Of a stretch of 64,000 nt of DNA, positions 23,601-34,823 are shown piece by piece; position 1 is the stretch's first letter, and the number at the start of each line of letters is the position of its first letter. This DNA comes from Euphorbia lathyris (taxonomy: Eukaryota > Streptophyta > Magnoliopsida > Malpighiales > Euphorbiaceae), in NCBI RefSeq assembly GCF_963576675.1, contig NC_088914.1:78304441-78368440 (forward strand), read 5' to 3'. The position numbers were made by a program, and so were the translations under genes. The notes below the pieces were generated by a model. It did no database searches, was not told the origin of the DNA, and worked only from the letters and a program-made list of their open reading frames with translations.

Positions 23601-25348
23601 GAGTAGGGATTGGTGCTGTTTTAATGCAAGAGGGTCGACCTATAGCCTTCTTTAGTGAAAAACTTAGTGGTGCAACCTTAAAATATCCCACTTATGATAA
23701 AGAACTCTATGCATTAGTTAGGGCTTTGCAAATGTGGCAACATTATTTATGGCCTAAAGAGTTTGTGATCCACACCGATCATGAATCCTTGAAACATCTT
23801 AAGGGTCAACAAAAATTGAACCGAAGACATGCCAAGTGGGTGGAATTTATAGAGACGTTTCCTTATGTGATTAAGTATAAGCAAGGGAAGGAAAACGTAG
23901 TTGCTGATGCATTAAGTAGGAGAGTTAGCTTATTGAATGTGATGCATGCTAAGTGTTTAGGATTTGAGTATATCAAAGAATTATATGTTGATGATCTAGA
24001 CTTTGCATCTATTTATAAAGCTTGTGAACTTACTGCTTTTGGAAAATTTTATAGACATGAGGGCTACTTATTTAGAGATAATCGATTATGCATGCCTAAA
24101 TGTTCACATAGAGAATTTCTTGTGAGGGAAGCCCACGGTGGAGGCTTGATGGGGCATTTTGGGGTTGCTAAGACTTTGGACATGATTTCTGAACATTTCT
24201 TTTGGCCTCATATGAAACGTGATGTGGAAAGAATATGTGCTAGTTGTATTAATTGTAAGAAAGCTAAGTCTAGAGTTATGCCTCATGGTTTATACACTCC
24301 ATTACCTGTGACGAATGAACCTTGGACTGCTATATCCATGGATTTTGTGATGGCTTTACCTAGGTCTAAGAGAGGTAATGATTCCATATTTGTGGTTGTA
24401 GATCGCTTTTCTAAGATGGCACATTTCATACCATGCCATAAAACTGATGATGCTATTAATATTGCTAACTTGTTCTTTAGAGAGGTTGTTCGTCTGCATG
24501 GGATGCCAAAGAGTATAGTTAGTGATAGAGATCCTAAGTTTTTAAGCTATTTTTGGAAGACTTTGTGGAATAAATTGGGGACTAAACTGTTGTTTTCTAC
24601 TTCTTGTCACCCTCAAACTGATGGTCAAACCGAAGTAGTAAATAGAACTTTAGGACAACTTCTTAGGGCAGTTATTCAAAAGAATCTTAAGTCATGGGAA
24701 GAATGCCTACCATTTATTGAGTTCGCTTATAATAGGGCTATACATTCATCTACTAACTTCTCACCATTTGAAATTGTTTATGGTTTTAATCCTTTGACAC
24801 CATTAGACTTGATCCATTTGCCTGTTGATGAAAGGAAAAGTTTAGATGGAAAGAAAAAGGCAGAAATGGTGCTTAAGTTACATGAACAAGTGAAACAACA
24901 ACTGGAGAAGAAGAATGAGCATTATGCAAAGCAAGCTAACAAGGGTCGACAATGTGTTCTATTTGAACCCGGTGATTGGGTGTGGTTGCATATGCGCAAG
25001 GAAAGGTTCCCCGCTCAGAGAAAATCAAAGCTACATCCTAGAGGCGATGGTCCATTTCAAGTAGTCGCACGAATTGGGGATAATGCCTACAAGCTCGACT
25101 TGCCAGGTGAGTATAGTGTGCATGCAACTTTTAATGTGGCTGATTTATCTTTGTTTGATGTAGGAGATGAAGATTTGAGGACAAATCCTTTTCAAGAGAG
25201 AGGGAATGATGTGATATCAAAAGCACAAGAGCATGGAACAAAGGAGCTTGGAGTTAAGGAGCCTAGTAGAAGCATGAGGGATCCATTGGAGCTGTCAATT
25301 GGACATATGACGAAGAATCGTGCAAAGAAAGACCAACAAATTTCTTAA
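20663..25348 (+). CDS. Ty3/gypsy Gag-Pol polyprotein, open over 1561 codons
   Basis: This single uninterrupted frame encodes the proteins for reverse transcription and integration. Domains in order: acidic N-terminal gag with the retrotrans_gag region (about 90-240), a CCHC zinc knuckle [14 protein letters not shown] near 324, a protease with [10 protein letters not shown] near 420 (the usual D-S/T-G is DGG here), RT with [15 protein letters not shown] and YFDDILIYS near 828, RNase H (IECDASG, KELYALV, HTDHESL), integrase with an HHCC zinc finger (HFG and CASCINC, about 1160-1200) and the D-D-E triad in MDFVMAL, SDRDPKF and [12 protein letters not shown] (about 1226-1323). The stop at 25346-25348 is inside the 3' LTR, so the last 46 codons are LTR sequence. 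A one-base length difference from the 5' LTR (AAATTTCTT against AAATGCTT) creates this early stop. Apart from that and the DGG motif it looks intact. Confidence 0.95.
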   Translation: MSNEPKKDNVNDVDSKEWQQAIVGEMKRLGAIVADLVSNQKKSSQKKGGRGRLNFDDELSESEEEEQFGYRKRGNDRKDSNLNAIKLKMPTFRGASDPEAYLDWIRKVETIFDIHEYSEEKKVKLVVSELTEYAAVWWDQLKRTRKRDGDEPIRTWGELKKVMKKRFVPAHYYKELLKELQSMSQGNQSVEDYHKQLEMALIRADIQEDEEATMVRFLMGMKREIRNPLELQTYFHMDEMLHKAIKIERQLQEVEKGRSKFKGTTSTPWKSDPRGNFKTKSEFSFKSDQKPQVDSKAFGKLQIGGTTPKYKTTEKPTRTREIVCFKCQGRGHYARECSNQKVMVMKHGELISESESEHESDDMPTLEDCSDIEEVDSKGGHGVNLVTRRTLKMGVSGDIEQREHIFHAHCNILGKTCLLIIDGGSCCNVVSNVLASRLGISTIPHPNPYRLQWLNDSNELKVTKQVLLNFSIGSFSDEVLCDVVPMQECHVLLGRPWQFDRSALHHGRTNKFTIAKDGKKYILPPLSPAEVFEDQLYMQRMLQEQSVRREKVKARENKSDKISEGVKREEVSEKALVRSRNEGERREKERSINKSQNLSLYAKLRDVKQADFENKNLLLFYCKSFCLSSVSQSNLPSSISPLLQEFKDLFPEEMPNKLPPIRGIEHQIDFVPGAQIPNRPAYRSNPEETKELQRQVEELMAKGLIRESMSPCAVPVILVPKKDGTWRMCIDCRAVNKIMVKYRHPIPRLDDMLDELNGAVTFTKIDLKSGYHQIRMSLGDEWKTAFKTKHGLYEWLVMPFGLTNAPSTFMRLMNHVLREFIGKFVVVYFDDILIYSKSEAEHIEHVKVVLDVLREQKLYANLSKCSFCMEKVVFLGFIVSAQGVSVDIEKVKAIQEWPTPNSVTEVRSFHGLASFYRRFVKNFSTIAAPLTEVIKKNVGFKWGKAQEDAFEMLKARLTSAPVLALPNFDKSFEIECDASGVGIGAVLMQEGRPIAFFSEKLSGATLKYPTYDKELYALVRALQMWQHYLWPKEFVIHTDHESLKHLKGQQKLNRRHAKWVEFIETFPYVIKYKQGKENVVADALSRRVSLLNVMHAKCLGFEYIKELYVDDLDFASIYKACELTAFGKFYRHEGYLFRDNRLCMPKCSHREFLVREAHGGGLMGHFGVAKTLDMISEHFFWPHMKRDVERICASCINCKKAKSRVMPHGLYTPLPVTNEPWTAISMDFVMALPRSKRGNDSIFVVVDRFSKMAHFIPCHKTDDAINIANLFFREVVRLHGMPKSIVSDRDPKFLSYFWKTLWNKLGTKLLFSTSCHPQTDGQTEVVNRTLGQLLRAVIQKNLKSWEECLPFIEFAYNRAIHSSTNFSPFEIVYGFNPLTPLDLIHLPVDERKSLDGKKKAEMVLKLHEQVKQQLEKKNEHYAKQANKGRQCVLFEPGDWVWLHMRKERFPAQRKSKLHPRGDGPFQVVARIGDNAYKLDLPGEYSVHATFNVADLSLFDVGDEDLRTNPFQERGNDVISKAQEHGTKELGVKEPSRSMRDPLELSIGHMTKNRAKKDQQIS
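25194..25206 (+). other. Polypurine tract of the gypsy element
   Basis: AAGAGAGAGGGAA immediately before the 3' LTR. It lies inside the coding frame, where it helps encode QERGN, so the tract serves both plus-strand priming and the protein. Confidence 0.85.
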
Positions 25349-26130
25349 TGGACTCATCTTGAGCTTCTTTAAACAATGAATGAATTCTAGCGAAGTCATT
25401 AAAGATGGTGTGTTTTTGTGTTGTATCCAAGCCCAAGCCCATAATAGTGATATGTAAAAAGGTTGATCATATTTTAAGAGAAGCTTTGGACTTGCATGTG
25501 TTTGGCATGTGCAAAACCCATTGGGACGCATTAAAATTAATGCTATAACCTTATAGGTTTGATTGGGCTTATTTCTAGCTAATTAAAAGGCCCAAATAAT
25601 GTTAATTAGTGGGCTGAAATTGGGCTCTAAAGGACAAAAACGAATTTAATGTTTTTCCTTATCTAATTAGGATTTCTTTTACCTTGGTGCACTAGGATTC
25701 AACTTCCTTTTTAGTTTAGGTTTAGGTTTATTTTGTAGCCTATATAAAGGCTTGTATTCTTCATTATTTTTATCAATCAGAAATCAATATTTTTATGAAC
25801 AAAAGTTCTTCTTTTCCTTTGGGAATTATTTTCAATCCGGGATTGAATTCTTTATTGTGTGCTTGAGAGACCGGGTCATCATTCTTGCAATATTATCTTG
25901 ATCGTGAACAAGTATTTTGGTAAGGTACTTGTGAATCGCCAAACACTCAGGTTCCAATTTAATTATTCGAAGGTGTAAGGTCAGATCTCCTTTCATTGTC
26001 TTTAATTCTTTGGGATTGGTTTGTTATCACCAATTTATGTTTGTTATTTGATTCTATTAATTCCTTAAGATAGATCGGGAAAACTTGTTGATTTGGTTAT
26101 TATCTCTTTTTCATAACCAATATCACATCA
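25207..26130 (+). repeat. 3' LTR of the gypsy element (924 bp)
   Basis: About 98-99 percent identical by eye to 19033-19955. It encodes the last residues of the polyprotein in its first 139 bp. Its TATA box is at 25741-25748. Confidence 0.95.
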
Positions 26131-26135
26131 CCAAG

Positions 26136-27266
26136 ACAAAACAAAATGTAATGCTTGGACTAAAAAACTAAACTAAAAAAATTCTTGGAAAACTAGAACG
26201 ACTTATATTTGAAAAAAAAACGCATTTACTAGAATGACTTATAAAGTGGTACGAAATGAGTATTAAGTAATAATAAACTCAACCTCTCCAATTTATGCTT
26301 TTTTATTATTATTATAGGTAAAAATTATATTTAAGCTACCTTTATAACTTTTCTTGATTAGGCCTCTGATTATTTATTTAGTTAAAATCTAAAAAAAACT
26401 CAGGTGCTTTCAGTTTTTGTCAAACTGTCGCTTGTAAAAAAATTAAAGGGGATTGGAGTTTTCTTTAGTTTGATATTATAAAAATGACTGTTAACGACTT
26501 CAAATTTGAAAGTTCTAAGAATTAAAGTTGTTTAGTACTGCAGTTACTATGTAACTAAATTTTGTATTTTCCAAAATCATCATTTTCGGAGTTTTTTCTC
26601 TCTAAACATTCACTTTCTCTCTCCTCACCAAACAACACTTAAATGACCTCGAAATTAAAAAGTTGAAGAATTAAAGTTGTTTAGAATATAATCAAGTCTT
26701 TCAATTTTTCAATTTTTAGATCGTCAACGCTCATTTTAATTTTGAGATTCTTATTATTAATAAAACGAAAGGCATCCGTCATCTCCTGATCGCAAAGGAA
26801 AACTACAGTCCTTGTTTGGACAAAAAAAAACAAATTATAGATACCACTTTGTCAAAACGTGAAATCACATGATTTTTTACTTTACCCTTTTAATTTTTAC
26901 GCATTTTGGACCATTCTTTAACTGCTTAACTTATAGGCTTCTTCCTTTTCGTTAGGCAGGGCTAGCTCGATTGTAAATCTCATAAGAGATGCAATTTGCA
27001 AAAATGCTCTATTTTTGTCGAAAAAACATCGATTAGTGAGTGACTCAATTTATGTAAAAATTAAACTAAATGAGTTTGATCTGAAAAAGTAATTGATCAT
27101 GGCTGGATTTTTCAAACTCTTAAAAGTTCCGAAACTCATTCATGGGGTTAGCCTAAAATTTATGAATTTTATAACGTAAATACGGTGAATGGCTAATATA
27201 ATCGGTAAAAATTTGACTAATATAATGGTAAAAAATTAAAGACTAATAAATTATATACATTTTATA
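26136..27266. other. Spacer, no gene seen
   Basis: AT-rich, with no recognisable coding frame. Partly repeated phrases such as TTAAAGTTGTTTAG (26523 and 26664) suggest old duplicated sequence. Confidence 0.5.
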
Positions 27267-27275
27267 TTTAAAGAA

Positions 27276-27887
27276 GGGTTAAGGTGTAAAAATACCCTTA
27301 ACGTTTTGGTAAGGAGCAATTTTACCTCTAACATCTAAAACAGTGCAATTTTACCTTAACGTTGGTAACCAAGAGTAATTTTACCCCTAACGTTGATAAT
27401 TTGGGCCAATTTCAGATACTATTATAAAACACAAATATTTTTATTCATTATTCGGCACCAATTGCATATCAATTCGTTCTAAAAAAAGGATTTCATGTTT
27501 TTTATAATTTAATAATAGAATTGGAGATTAATGTTTATAAATTCGGTGATTAATATTTATAAATTCGGTGAATTTTTTGAAAATTTTTTTTGTCCAATTC
27601 GTACAAAAGATAGTATATTTTTTTGATTTTTTTTAATTTTTTTTCACATCCCAACATATGTGGTGATTTGTTACTGATAAAATGACGCACGTGTGAAGTG
27701 TAAATGAAAAAATTCGTGACCGAGAAAATAGTTTGATGAATTATTTCTCAAATTGGCCCAATTTATCAATGTTAGGGGTAAAATTGCTCTTGGCTTCTAA
27801 CATTAGGGGTAAACTTGCACTATTTTAGACGTTAGGGGTAAAATTGCTCCTGGCCCAAAACGTTAGGGTTTTTTTGCACCTTAACCC
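27276..27887. mobile_element. MULE-type foldback element, TSD TTTAAAGAA
   Basis: The ends GGGTTAAGGTG and CACCTTAACCC are perfect 11-bp inverted repeats that extend imperfectly for over 100 bp, with GGGGTAAAATTGCTC-type motifs facing TTTTACCCCTAACG. The 9-bp duplication TTTAAAGAA lies at 27267-27275 and 27888-27896. No coding frame is visible. Length is 612 bp. The 9-bp duplication supports the Mutator superfamily. Confidence 0.9.
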
Positions 27888-27921
27888 TTTAAAGAAAGAT
27901 AAACTTTGGAATACTATTAAG

Positions 27922-28434
27922 GCTTAATACATCATTTGCCTCTTGAACTTGTCTAAAAAGGTTGAATGGTCCCCTGAATTTTTAAAGTGTCCCAATACCC
28001 CCCTCAACTTGCATAAAATGTTCAGTTAGCCTCCTGAACTTGCGAAAATGTAATCAATTGATCACTCGATTGTAAAAAGTAAGTTAAATACGGAAAACGT
28101 ATTAGACACATCTTAAAAAAAGTAAAACGACCAAGATCGGAGGTATACAGTTTTAATATTAGCCAAGACAAGTTTTTTAGTTGAATAAGTAATAACTTCT
28201 TTTTTAATTTATTTTTGAATTATTTAATAACATTCTAAAATGCGTGGAATACATCTTCCACATTTAATTTACTTTTTTTTGTAACCGAGTGATCAATTGA
28301 TTACATTTTACGCAAGTTCAATGGACAAACTGAACATTTTATATAAGTTGATGGAGCTATTGGAACACTTTGAAAGTTCAAGTGGCCAGTTAAACTTTTT
28401 AGACAAGTTTATAGGGTAAATGATGTATTAGGTC
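27922..28434. mobile_element. Second MULE-type foldback element, TSD TACTATTAA
   Basis: The terminal repeats GGCTTAATACATCATTTGCC and the inverse of GGTAAATGATGTATTAGGTC match with few changes. TACTATTAA duplicates at 27913-27921 and 28435-28443. The arms contain GAACTTG and TCAATTGATCACTCG-type motifs mirrored in the other half. It is unrelated in sequence to its neighbour at 27276, from which it is separated by 34 bp. Confidence 0.88.
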
Positions 28435-28464
28435 TACTATTAAACTTCTCGTAGGAACTACAAG

Positions 28465-30002
28465 CAGGAGCGGATGTGGGGGGGGTCAAAGGGGCATCCC
28501 CCCCCCCCCCCCATTAAAAAAAAAATTAAAATTTTAAAGTCCAAAAATAAAGGTTTAAGTGCAAAAATAAGCTTAATGTTTTGGGTCAGGAGCAATTTTA
28601 TCCCTAACGTCTAAAATGGTACAATTTTATCCCTAATGTTGGAAGCCAAGAGCAATTTTACCTCTAACGTTGATAAATTGGGTCAATTTGAGAAATAATT
28701 CATCAAACTGTCTTCTCGGTCATGAATAATAGTGTCTGAAATTGATCCAATTTATTAACGTTAGAGGTAAAATTGGTGCAAAAATACAAAATTGATATGC
28801 AATTGGTGCAAAATAAAGAAAAAAATGACTGTATTTTATAATAGTGTCTGAAATTGATCCAATTTATCAACGTTAGGGGTAAAATTGCTCTTGGCTACAA
28901 ACATTAGGGATAAAATTGCACCATTTTAGATGTTAGGGGTAAAATTGCACCTGACCCAAAACGTTATGAATATTTGATGCGTAACAACCCGAGAATCCCG
29001 GAAATGGATGATTACGAGTCGGAAACATTATAATTTACGTTTTTTATAAAAAAAAAATCATGAAAATAATGCATAACAATTGAACGATTTTGCATTTTTC
29101 TTCACCAAAAATTGAACAATTTTGCATTTTTTGTCATAAAAATTGAATAATTTTACATTTTTTATCATAAAAATTGAACAATCTTACATTTTTTGTTTAA
29201 AAATTTTTTACGTAAAATTTTGTCCCCTGCTCCCTTCAAATCTTGGACAAGCCTACAAAATTGAACTAAAATTATCCCTTTGAGCAAAATATTGTTAAAC
29301 TCGCGTAAAAGGTATTCCCTTCAAGTGTTTTGGAGTGGAAAAATTAACTAAAATAAAAAATAATGAGGTAAAAAATGACCATATGATGACATCATGCTTA
29401 GGAAATCTCTTAAAGGTTGATGATGTGGGTCTCTACTCTGCACGCACATTCGATCTCAAGAAAATATTTGCCCGACCAACGTATATAAAAGGGAAAAGCA
29501 GCTTCGGTTTCGGAATGAACCAATTCAACTAATTTTGTATAAATTGATAACAACATGATATATACTTTAGATTCGGGTATTTACAGTGCAGAATACAGGA
29601 TTGCTCGGTTGGGAGATCGATTTTACACGTAATGTGTAAAACAAAAAAAATTGCTAAATCAGTGTCTAATAGAAAAAATTCAGATTTAGAGAAGGTTAAT
29701 ATGTGAAAAAATTAGAAATTTAGATTTAAGAAAGGCTTAACAGGTCCAAAAAAATTAGAAATTTGGACTTAGAGATGGCCTAACAGGCCCAAAAAAAAAT
29801 TAAAATTTTGGATTTAGATAGGACTTAACACGACCTGAGCCAATTTTGGAGTACTAATATAGCACCCAAGATAAATTTCTTAGAAACAAATGGACCGGAA
29901 TCACCACAACCATAAATTTTGCCGAGACAGGGGGCTGAAACTACTTGTGCCCATGGTAGTTCCGGTGGCCGGAGGGGCCCAGACCCCCTATCTCCGCCCC
30001 TG
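28465..30002. mobile_element. hAT-like element with CAGGRGCGGA termini
   Basis: The left end CAGGAGCGGATGTGGGGGG (28465) and right end CCCCCTATCTCCGCCCCTG (to 30002) are inverted repeats with about three differences. CAGGGGCGGA ends are common in plant hAT-type elements, but I see no 8-bp duplication. The interior holds a nested MITE and AT-rich repeats of AATTGAACAATTTTGC type, and no transposase. Confidence 0.6.
28551..28981. mobile_element. MULE-type MITE copy nested in the hAT-like element
   Basis: It shares AAGAGCAATTTTACC, GAGAAATAATTCATCAAAC and GGGGTAAAATTG motifs with 27276-27887. An internal block of about 45 bp (AATAGTGTCTGAAATTGATC onward) is present twice. The ends are worn, with no clear target duplication. 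Confidence 0.7.
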
Positions 30003-30191
30003 GGTATTTAGCTGGATCTTTCACAATGGGTTGGATGGATATCCATAACCTGCTTTTACACGCGTAGCCTATATATATAAGCCTTTCAAACCCTCGAAGG
30101 TAAATTACATTTTATTCACTAGATTATAATATTACTGTGTTTATTAATTGTGAATTAAATCCACAACGATATTTCTTCTCAAACTAAAGTT

Positions 30192-30467
30192 TGAATCAGT
30201 TAATCTCAAAAACAAGATAAAAGCTCTCAACAATGGAGACTATAATTTCATATTTATCAAAAGTTGTGTTCATTACAAAATAAGAAGCTTATATACCTCC
30301 CATTTAGATTAGGTGAAAATACTAATATACCCCCATTAGGATTACAATTATGGAAGAGGGGAATAGGGGTAGAATGGGCTAATCGGTGTAAATGGCAATA
30401 AGGAAAATAGAGTTAAAGACAGAACATTAAATAATATGGTGGCAAAACAGTAAATAAAATTATGGCA
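30192..30467 (-). mobile_element. Probable 3' LTR of the decayed minus-strand gypsy element
   Basis: On the minus strand a polypurine run AGGGGGGACAATAGC (plus 30468-30482) is followed by TGCCATAATTTT. The block ends with the TG at 30192, so it has TG...CA ends and 276 bp. No partner LTR was found, so its limits are tentative. Confidence 0.5.
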
Positions 30468-30580
30468 GCTATTGTCCCCCCTAGACCAGCTTGGTGGAGA
30501 AGGCATCTCAATAGACTCCACACGTTGTGCCATATGACTCATACGGCGTGTGAGTTGAGTTTTGGTTTCTAGCAGTTGTT

Positions 30581-33500
30581 TCACCATTTCTTCGCATGAC
30601 GAGCTATATGGCACGCCGAGCGACACGACATGCGGAAAGTGACACGGTGTGACACGACGTGCCATGCTGGTTCTGTCCCATTCATTGTTTCGGCTCCTCT
30701 TGCTGCCTTGGTGTCATCATTCACCTCTTCTTCAAATGAGTTGGACCCCAACTCATTCCTTGTAGTCTCAAGATGTCCATCCGGCTTCCAAAAACTTAAA
30801 TCCCGCATATTGAATGAGATTGACATTTTTTCGAGCCAATTGGGAAGGGCAAGATGATATGCATTGGCACTTACATTCTTGGTGATCTTGATTTGAGTTT
30901 GCTACTTGGGGCACTTGTAAGTCGCTCTTTGCTTAGGTATATCATGACTTTGTCTCCCACCTCAAATTAAAGATCCCTTCGGTGTTCATCCAATTTAGCC
31001 TTAACCTTGCTATTTCGTTCTTCAATACTCCGCTTCACCTCTTGGTGCGTTTGGTGGTAGTCATTGGCCAAATGTTGGGTCTCTAAGATCAAGAGGATGA
31101 TTTGGAACCTTTGTGTATATAACGTCGAAATATGATTTCCTGGTGGTAGAACTCACGGCCGAGTTGAAAGCAAATTCAGCTTGTGTTATCACATAGTCCC
31201 ACATCTTGGGTTTGTCTCAACATTTACTCCTCAATAAGTTGCTGATAAGTGCAAAATGTGTATACTATTCTTGGCAACTTTGGGCATAAAAAGAACAATA
31301 ATACAGCATATCGTTCTCATAATATACGTTTTTCCACAGATTGTTTGTGATAAAGCAGATGCCTGATCGGTAGCAGAATCCACACGGTGAACAAGCAGGA
31401 AAGGAGTGCGGAAAGAGCAGAACAATGGCGAGAACAAGAACCCACGGGTGCAGCTTGTATCCGAAATCTTGTAGATCAATCATCCCTAAAATCATTGAAG
31501 ACCTTTCCTGAAGAAGAGTTAATGCTGGAGGCAGAACAACCATCCCTCACAGAAGAAATGATAAAGCATGGGCTGACTGCTGTGCTGCAGACTGTTCCTG
31601 ACTGTCAGAACGGTCTGCCAGACCATATCTTCCTTATTATTTTATCTTGAACAATTATTTCCTGGACAATTTCGGGCTATTTAATGAGCCCTCATTTTGT
31701 ATGTTGATCATTCATATTCTTTGATCTGAACCTTAGCTTTGTAATTTGTTTTAGTGTTTGAATGAATTGTTGTTTTCTTCATTATAATTTTGACTTGCCT
31801 CATTCAATCATGAGTGAGTAATTCATTAAACAGGTATGCAGCAGAGCAGAAACAGGTAAAAGGGCAGGTTAACTTCCCTCTAAACTCATTAAGTATACTT
31901 GGCTTGGCTATTCAATGAGTAATTAACGCTAAATAGGATTAGCTAACCTGTTTCTTAGCAGAGCAACTACGAGGAGAGTCTCTTTGCAAAGCTGAACTTT
32001 CATTGAGCAGATTTAATTATGAAACGGAGACGTAATTAATTAAATGTTAAAGGTTTTAGTTGTTCCAATTAAATGCTTTCCTGTTCTTAAAGCTTAAAGA
32101 TATATCAATTTCAAGGAGACTTATTTTGATTGTTTTTAAAGAATGTTAGGAACAAGGGACACCTGACTCAACTGGTTTTTGTGAAAGATACTTTAAGCCA
32201 AAGCTGTTTCTACTTAATGAACAAGGAGTGGAGTTCCTGTTCTATGTCATTTCTGTGTATGATGTGTACCTGTTCCTTCCACATCTGAAGTTAAATTCAT
32301 TTTCTTTGCTTGCTTTAATATCTCGTCGTATCAAACTACACCACAACTCAACTTAAGCAATTGGTTACTCTTAAAACTTGGCTATAATCATCTTTATAAG
32401 TGTTTGGGAGTGCTTGTTCTATCCTCGTGGAGACGATATTTTACTTATCACTTTAGTACGTGTACTTAGTGCACTTGCTAGTGTTCACATTTTAGGACAA
32501 CAGTTGCCCAAAGTCCGGTTGGCCAATTCAGTTTGCCCATCTGTTTGTGGGTGAGCGGTAGTACTAAACTTCAAGGTACTGCCAAGGATAGTCCATAAGG
32601 TACGCCAAAAATGGCTAACAAAATTTGTGTCCCTATCTGACATTATGCTCTTTGGGATCCCATAAAATTCAAGGTACTGCCAAGGATGGTCGTAACGTCA
32701 TTTGTCTTATGACACAAAATAAAATGAGCCATCTTGGAGAACCGGTCCACAACCATAAAGATGGAGTCCATAACATGTTGCATCCTTGGTAACCCAATAC
32801 GAAGTCCATAGAGAGATCCTCATAAATAGATTCCAGGCATCTTGGATGCATGCCCCTTAGAAATTTGACAAATTTGACATCTCTCCACAAGGTAAGCCAC
32901 ATCCTTCCTCATCTTTGGCCAATAGTAACGGGCACTCACGGATTCGAAGGTCTTATCTCTCCTAAAGTGTCCTTCTAAAATTCCTCCATGCAACTCCCGA
33001 ATCACTCTTTCTCGGATCGACGTATCCGGAAGGCATAATTGGCTACCCCTAATGAGATACCCATCAAACAACTGATACTCGCCATCCCCGGTTTGATCTC
33101 TACACTTTTCCCAAACGCTTCTGGAATATGAATCCTCCCGATAGTCTCCCTTGATGTGCTCAAAATCCTCTAGTTCAAGTGCTACTATTTTGAGGAGTGC
33201 CACTCTCATACTCAAGGCATCTTCCACTTTGTTTTGTTGACATGCCTTATGGAGGAGCTTGTAATGAAACTTGTCCATAAAAGCGGACCATCTAGCATGC
33301 ATGGAAGTTGTTATTTACTTCCCAAGTACTTCAGAGCTTGATGATCGGTGCCTAGCATGAATTCCTTGCCAATAAGATAGTGCTCCCACGTCTTTGAGGC
33401 TCGGACCACCGCATATAACTCTTTGTTGTAAGTGGCCCACTTTTGTCTCGATTCACATAACTTCTCACTAAAATAAGCAATGAGCCTCCTCTCTTGCATT

Positions 33501-33795
33501 AGCACTCCCCCAACGCCAACTCCGCTTACATCGCACTCTACCTCAAATAACTTGTCGAAATCCAAAAAAGTTAACACCAGAGTCGTGTTTAGCTTCTCTT
33601 TAATCAATGCAAAGCCGCATTCTTGTTCATCTTCCCACTTAAAGCCCCTTCCTTTCTTCAAGCACTTAGTTAAGGTTGCCACAATGGCACTAAAGTTGCA
33701 TATGAAATGCCTATAGAAAGTGGCCAAACCGTGGAAACTCCTAATGTCACCAACATTCTTCGGCTTCAGCTTTAGCAAATCTCTCAGTCCCTGGG
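30581..33795 (-). pseudogene. Ty3/gypsy pol remnant (RT end, RNase H, integrase)
   Basis: Minus-strand order is the last part of RT (DIRSFHGLATFYRHF), RNase H (EVECDVSGVGVGGVLMQE, NKELYAVVRA, GTDHQALKYL), the integrase zinc finger (HGGILEGHF and CQICQISKGHA), then [22 protein letters not shown] and [14 protein letters not shown]. Integrase continues beyond a 1260-bp solo LTR at about 31230. The upstream RT and gag are missing; an unrelated coding fragment abuts at about 33795. Several stops and frameshifts are present. The C-terminal part near 30780 (SISFNMRDLSFWKPD) matches the region that follows integrase in related elements. Confidence 0.85.
31243..32502 (+). mobile_element. Solo LTR inserted in gypsy integrase, TSD GTTGC
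   Basis: The block begins TGATAAGTGC and ends TAGGACAACA, and the 5-bp duplication GTTGC flanks it (31238-31242 and 32503-32507). Removing it restores continuity of the integrase reading across the site. A promoter-like GCTATTTAATGAGCCC at 31676 suggests plus orientation, and TCCTCGTGGAGACGA near the right end resembles the U5 end of some plant gypsy LTRs. No internal coding region remains, so it is a solo LTR. Confidence 0.88.
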
Positions 33796-33876
33796 TAGAT
33801 GATGACGTGGGTTTGGTGGTAGAAACAGGTTCGGCCATAGGTCTGAAGAACATGAATCATTTCCTTATAAAGCCAT

Positions 33877-34582
33877 TTATGACTGTAAGCTTCGATCCTC
33901 GTCTTTGCGGCCTCTTCGTGTGCAGTTAATGCTTATTCCAGCTTCCAAGTGTGAGATGATTTCGGATCCATATTCCATTTTATAACCTATGGTGTAGGGG
34001 TTGTTGGGATTCACTCCGTTCGGTTTGATCCAAAACCACTTCGGTTTAAAGTCCTTGTGGCTTTGGATTTTGTCTTTGATAAAGGGTTTCTGTTTACTAC
34101 AGTTCGTCCAATATATCATGTCCTCATCATCCTTCTTGATTGGATGCCAGTACCGTCGAAACAAGGAGCCAGTTAAATTAATACGAAGGTCCCTACAAGC
34201 CTCATTGAAGCTTAAGAGTTCTAGCCAGATATTGGGGGTAATTTGGCATGGGCAGATGTTGAATTCTTGAAGAACCGAAACAACACCATCAAGGAGTGAA
34301 AGCTCATTTCTCACTCCAGATATTGGATAAAAACACCTAATTTTAATTCGGAATGAGGATTGTGGGCTATCTCGTTTGATTTGGAAAGAGAAACTGTCAT
34401 TGTTTCCAACCACTCATATTGTTTTTTTTTTATCTCCTCAAGATCTTCTTCGTCAGGGAAGATGGTTGGTTAGGGATCCTAGGATTAACTTTCCTAGGTT
34501 TTTTGGTTGCCTCTACGTCTTTAGAAAGTGGGTTTTGAGGTTGGGTTTGATAGACTTTCTTAGTAGAAGCTTTAGGAGCCAT
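33877..34582 (-). pseudogene. Decayed extra ORF of a gypsy-type transposon
   Basis: It starts with MAPKASTKKVYQTQ at 34582 and continues with an acidic stretch (DEEDLEEIKKKQYEW) and then QEFNICPCQITPNIWLELLS and KPKWFWIKPNG (33877-34413). The Q-(L/I)-(S/T)-PN-(S/I)-W motif followed by a W-Y and K-x-W-F-F-(V/I) pattern is typical of the plant 'putative gypsy type transposon' domain (PF04195-like). Two frameshifts are needed to join the pieces, one by an A9 run near 34419. A TATA-like sequence on the minus strand (CTATAAATTGCAGC) lies about 110 bp upstream. Function is unknown even in intact relatives. Confidence 0.5.
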
Positions 34583-34823
34583 GAGGAAAAGAGAAATTAC
34601 AGAAAAGATGAAGAAATAAGGGAGTATAAAGAAACTTACAAGCTTGCCAGAAAATTGCAGAGGTAGAAGAAAAAATGACGTATGTAGTTGTGCTGCAATT
34701 TATAGAAGAGAAGGAGAATGAAGAATTTCGAATTCGTCTAAAGCACTTAATATTAAGATGTAATAAACGCTTAATGAGGAAAATTGTGCATTAATGGAGG
34801 GAAGTCATAAATAACATTATTAC

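Larger units (their letters stand above)
19033..26130 (+). mobile_element. Complete Ty3/gypsy retrotransposon with CCAAG target duplication
   Basis: The element spans 7098 bp between identical 5-bp duplications CCAAG (19028-19032 and 26131-26135). Both LTRs begin TGATGTGATAT and end ATATCACATCA, a perfect 11-bp inverted pair. LTR, PBS, one long gag-pol ORF, polypurine tract and LTR are all present and in order. By eye the LTRs differ at about a dozen sites over 923 bp, so insertion was recent compared with its neighbours. No chromodomain is seen, but the polyprotein runs into the 3' LTR, a feature reported for some CRM-clade elements. Clade placement is tentative. Confidence 0.97.

Noticed and set aside
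29335..29532. 65-codon plus-strand frame inside the hAT-like element
   Set aside because: No motif, no promoter and poor start context; not enough to call a gene.
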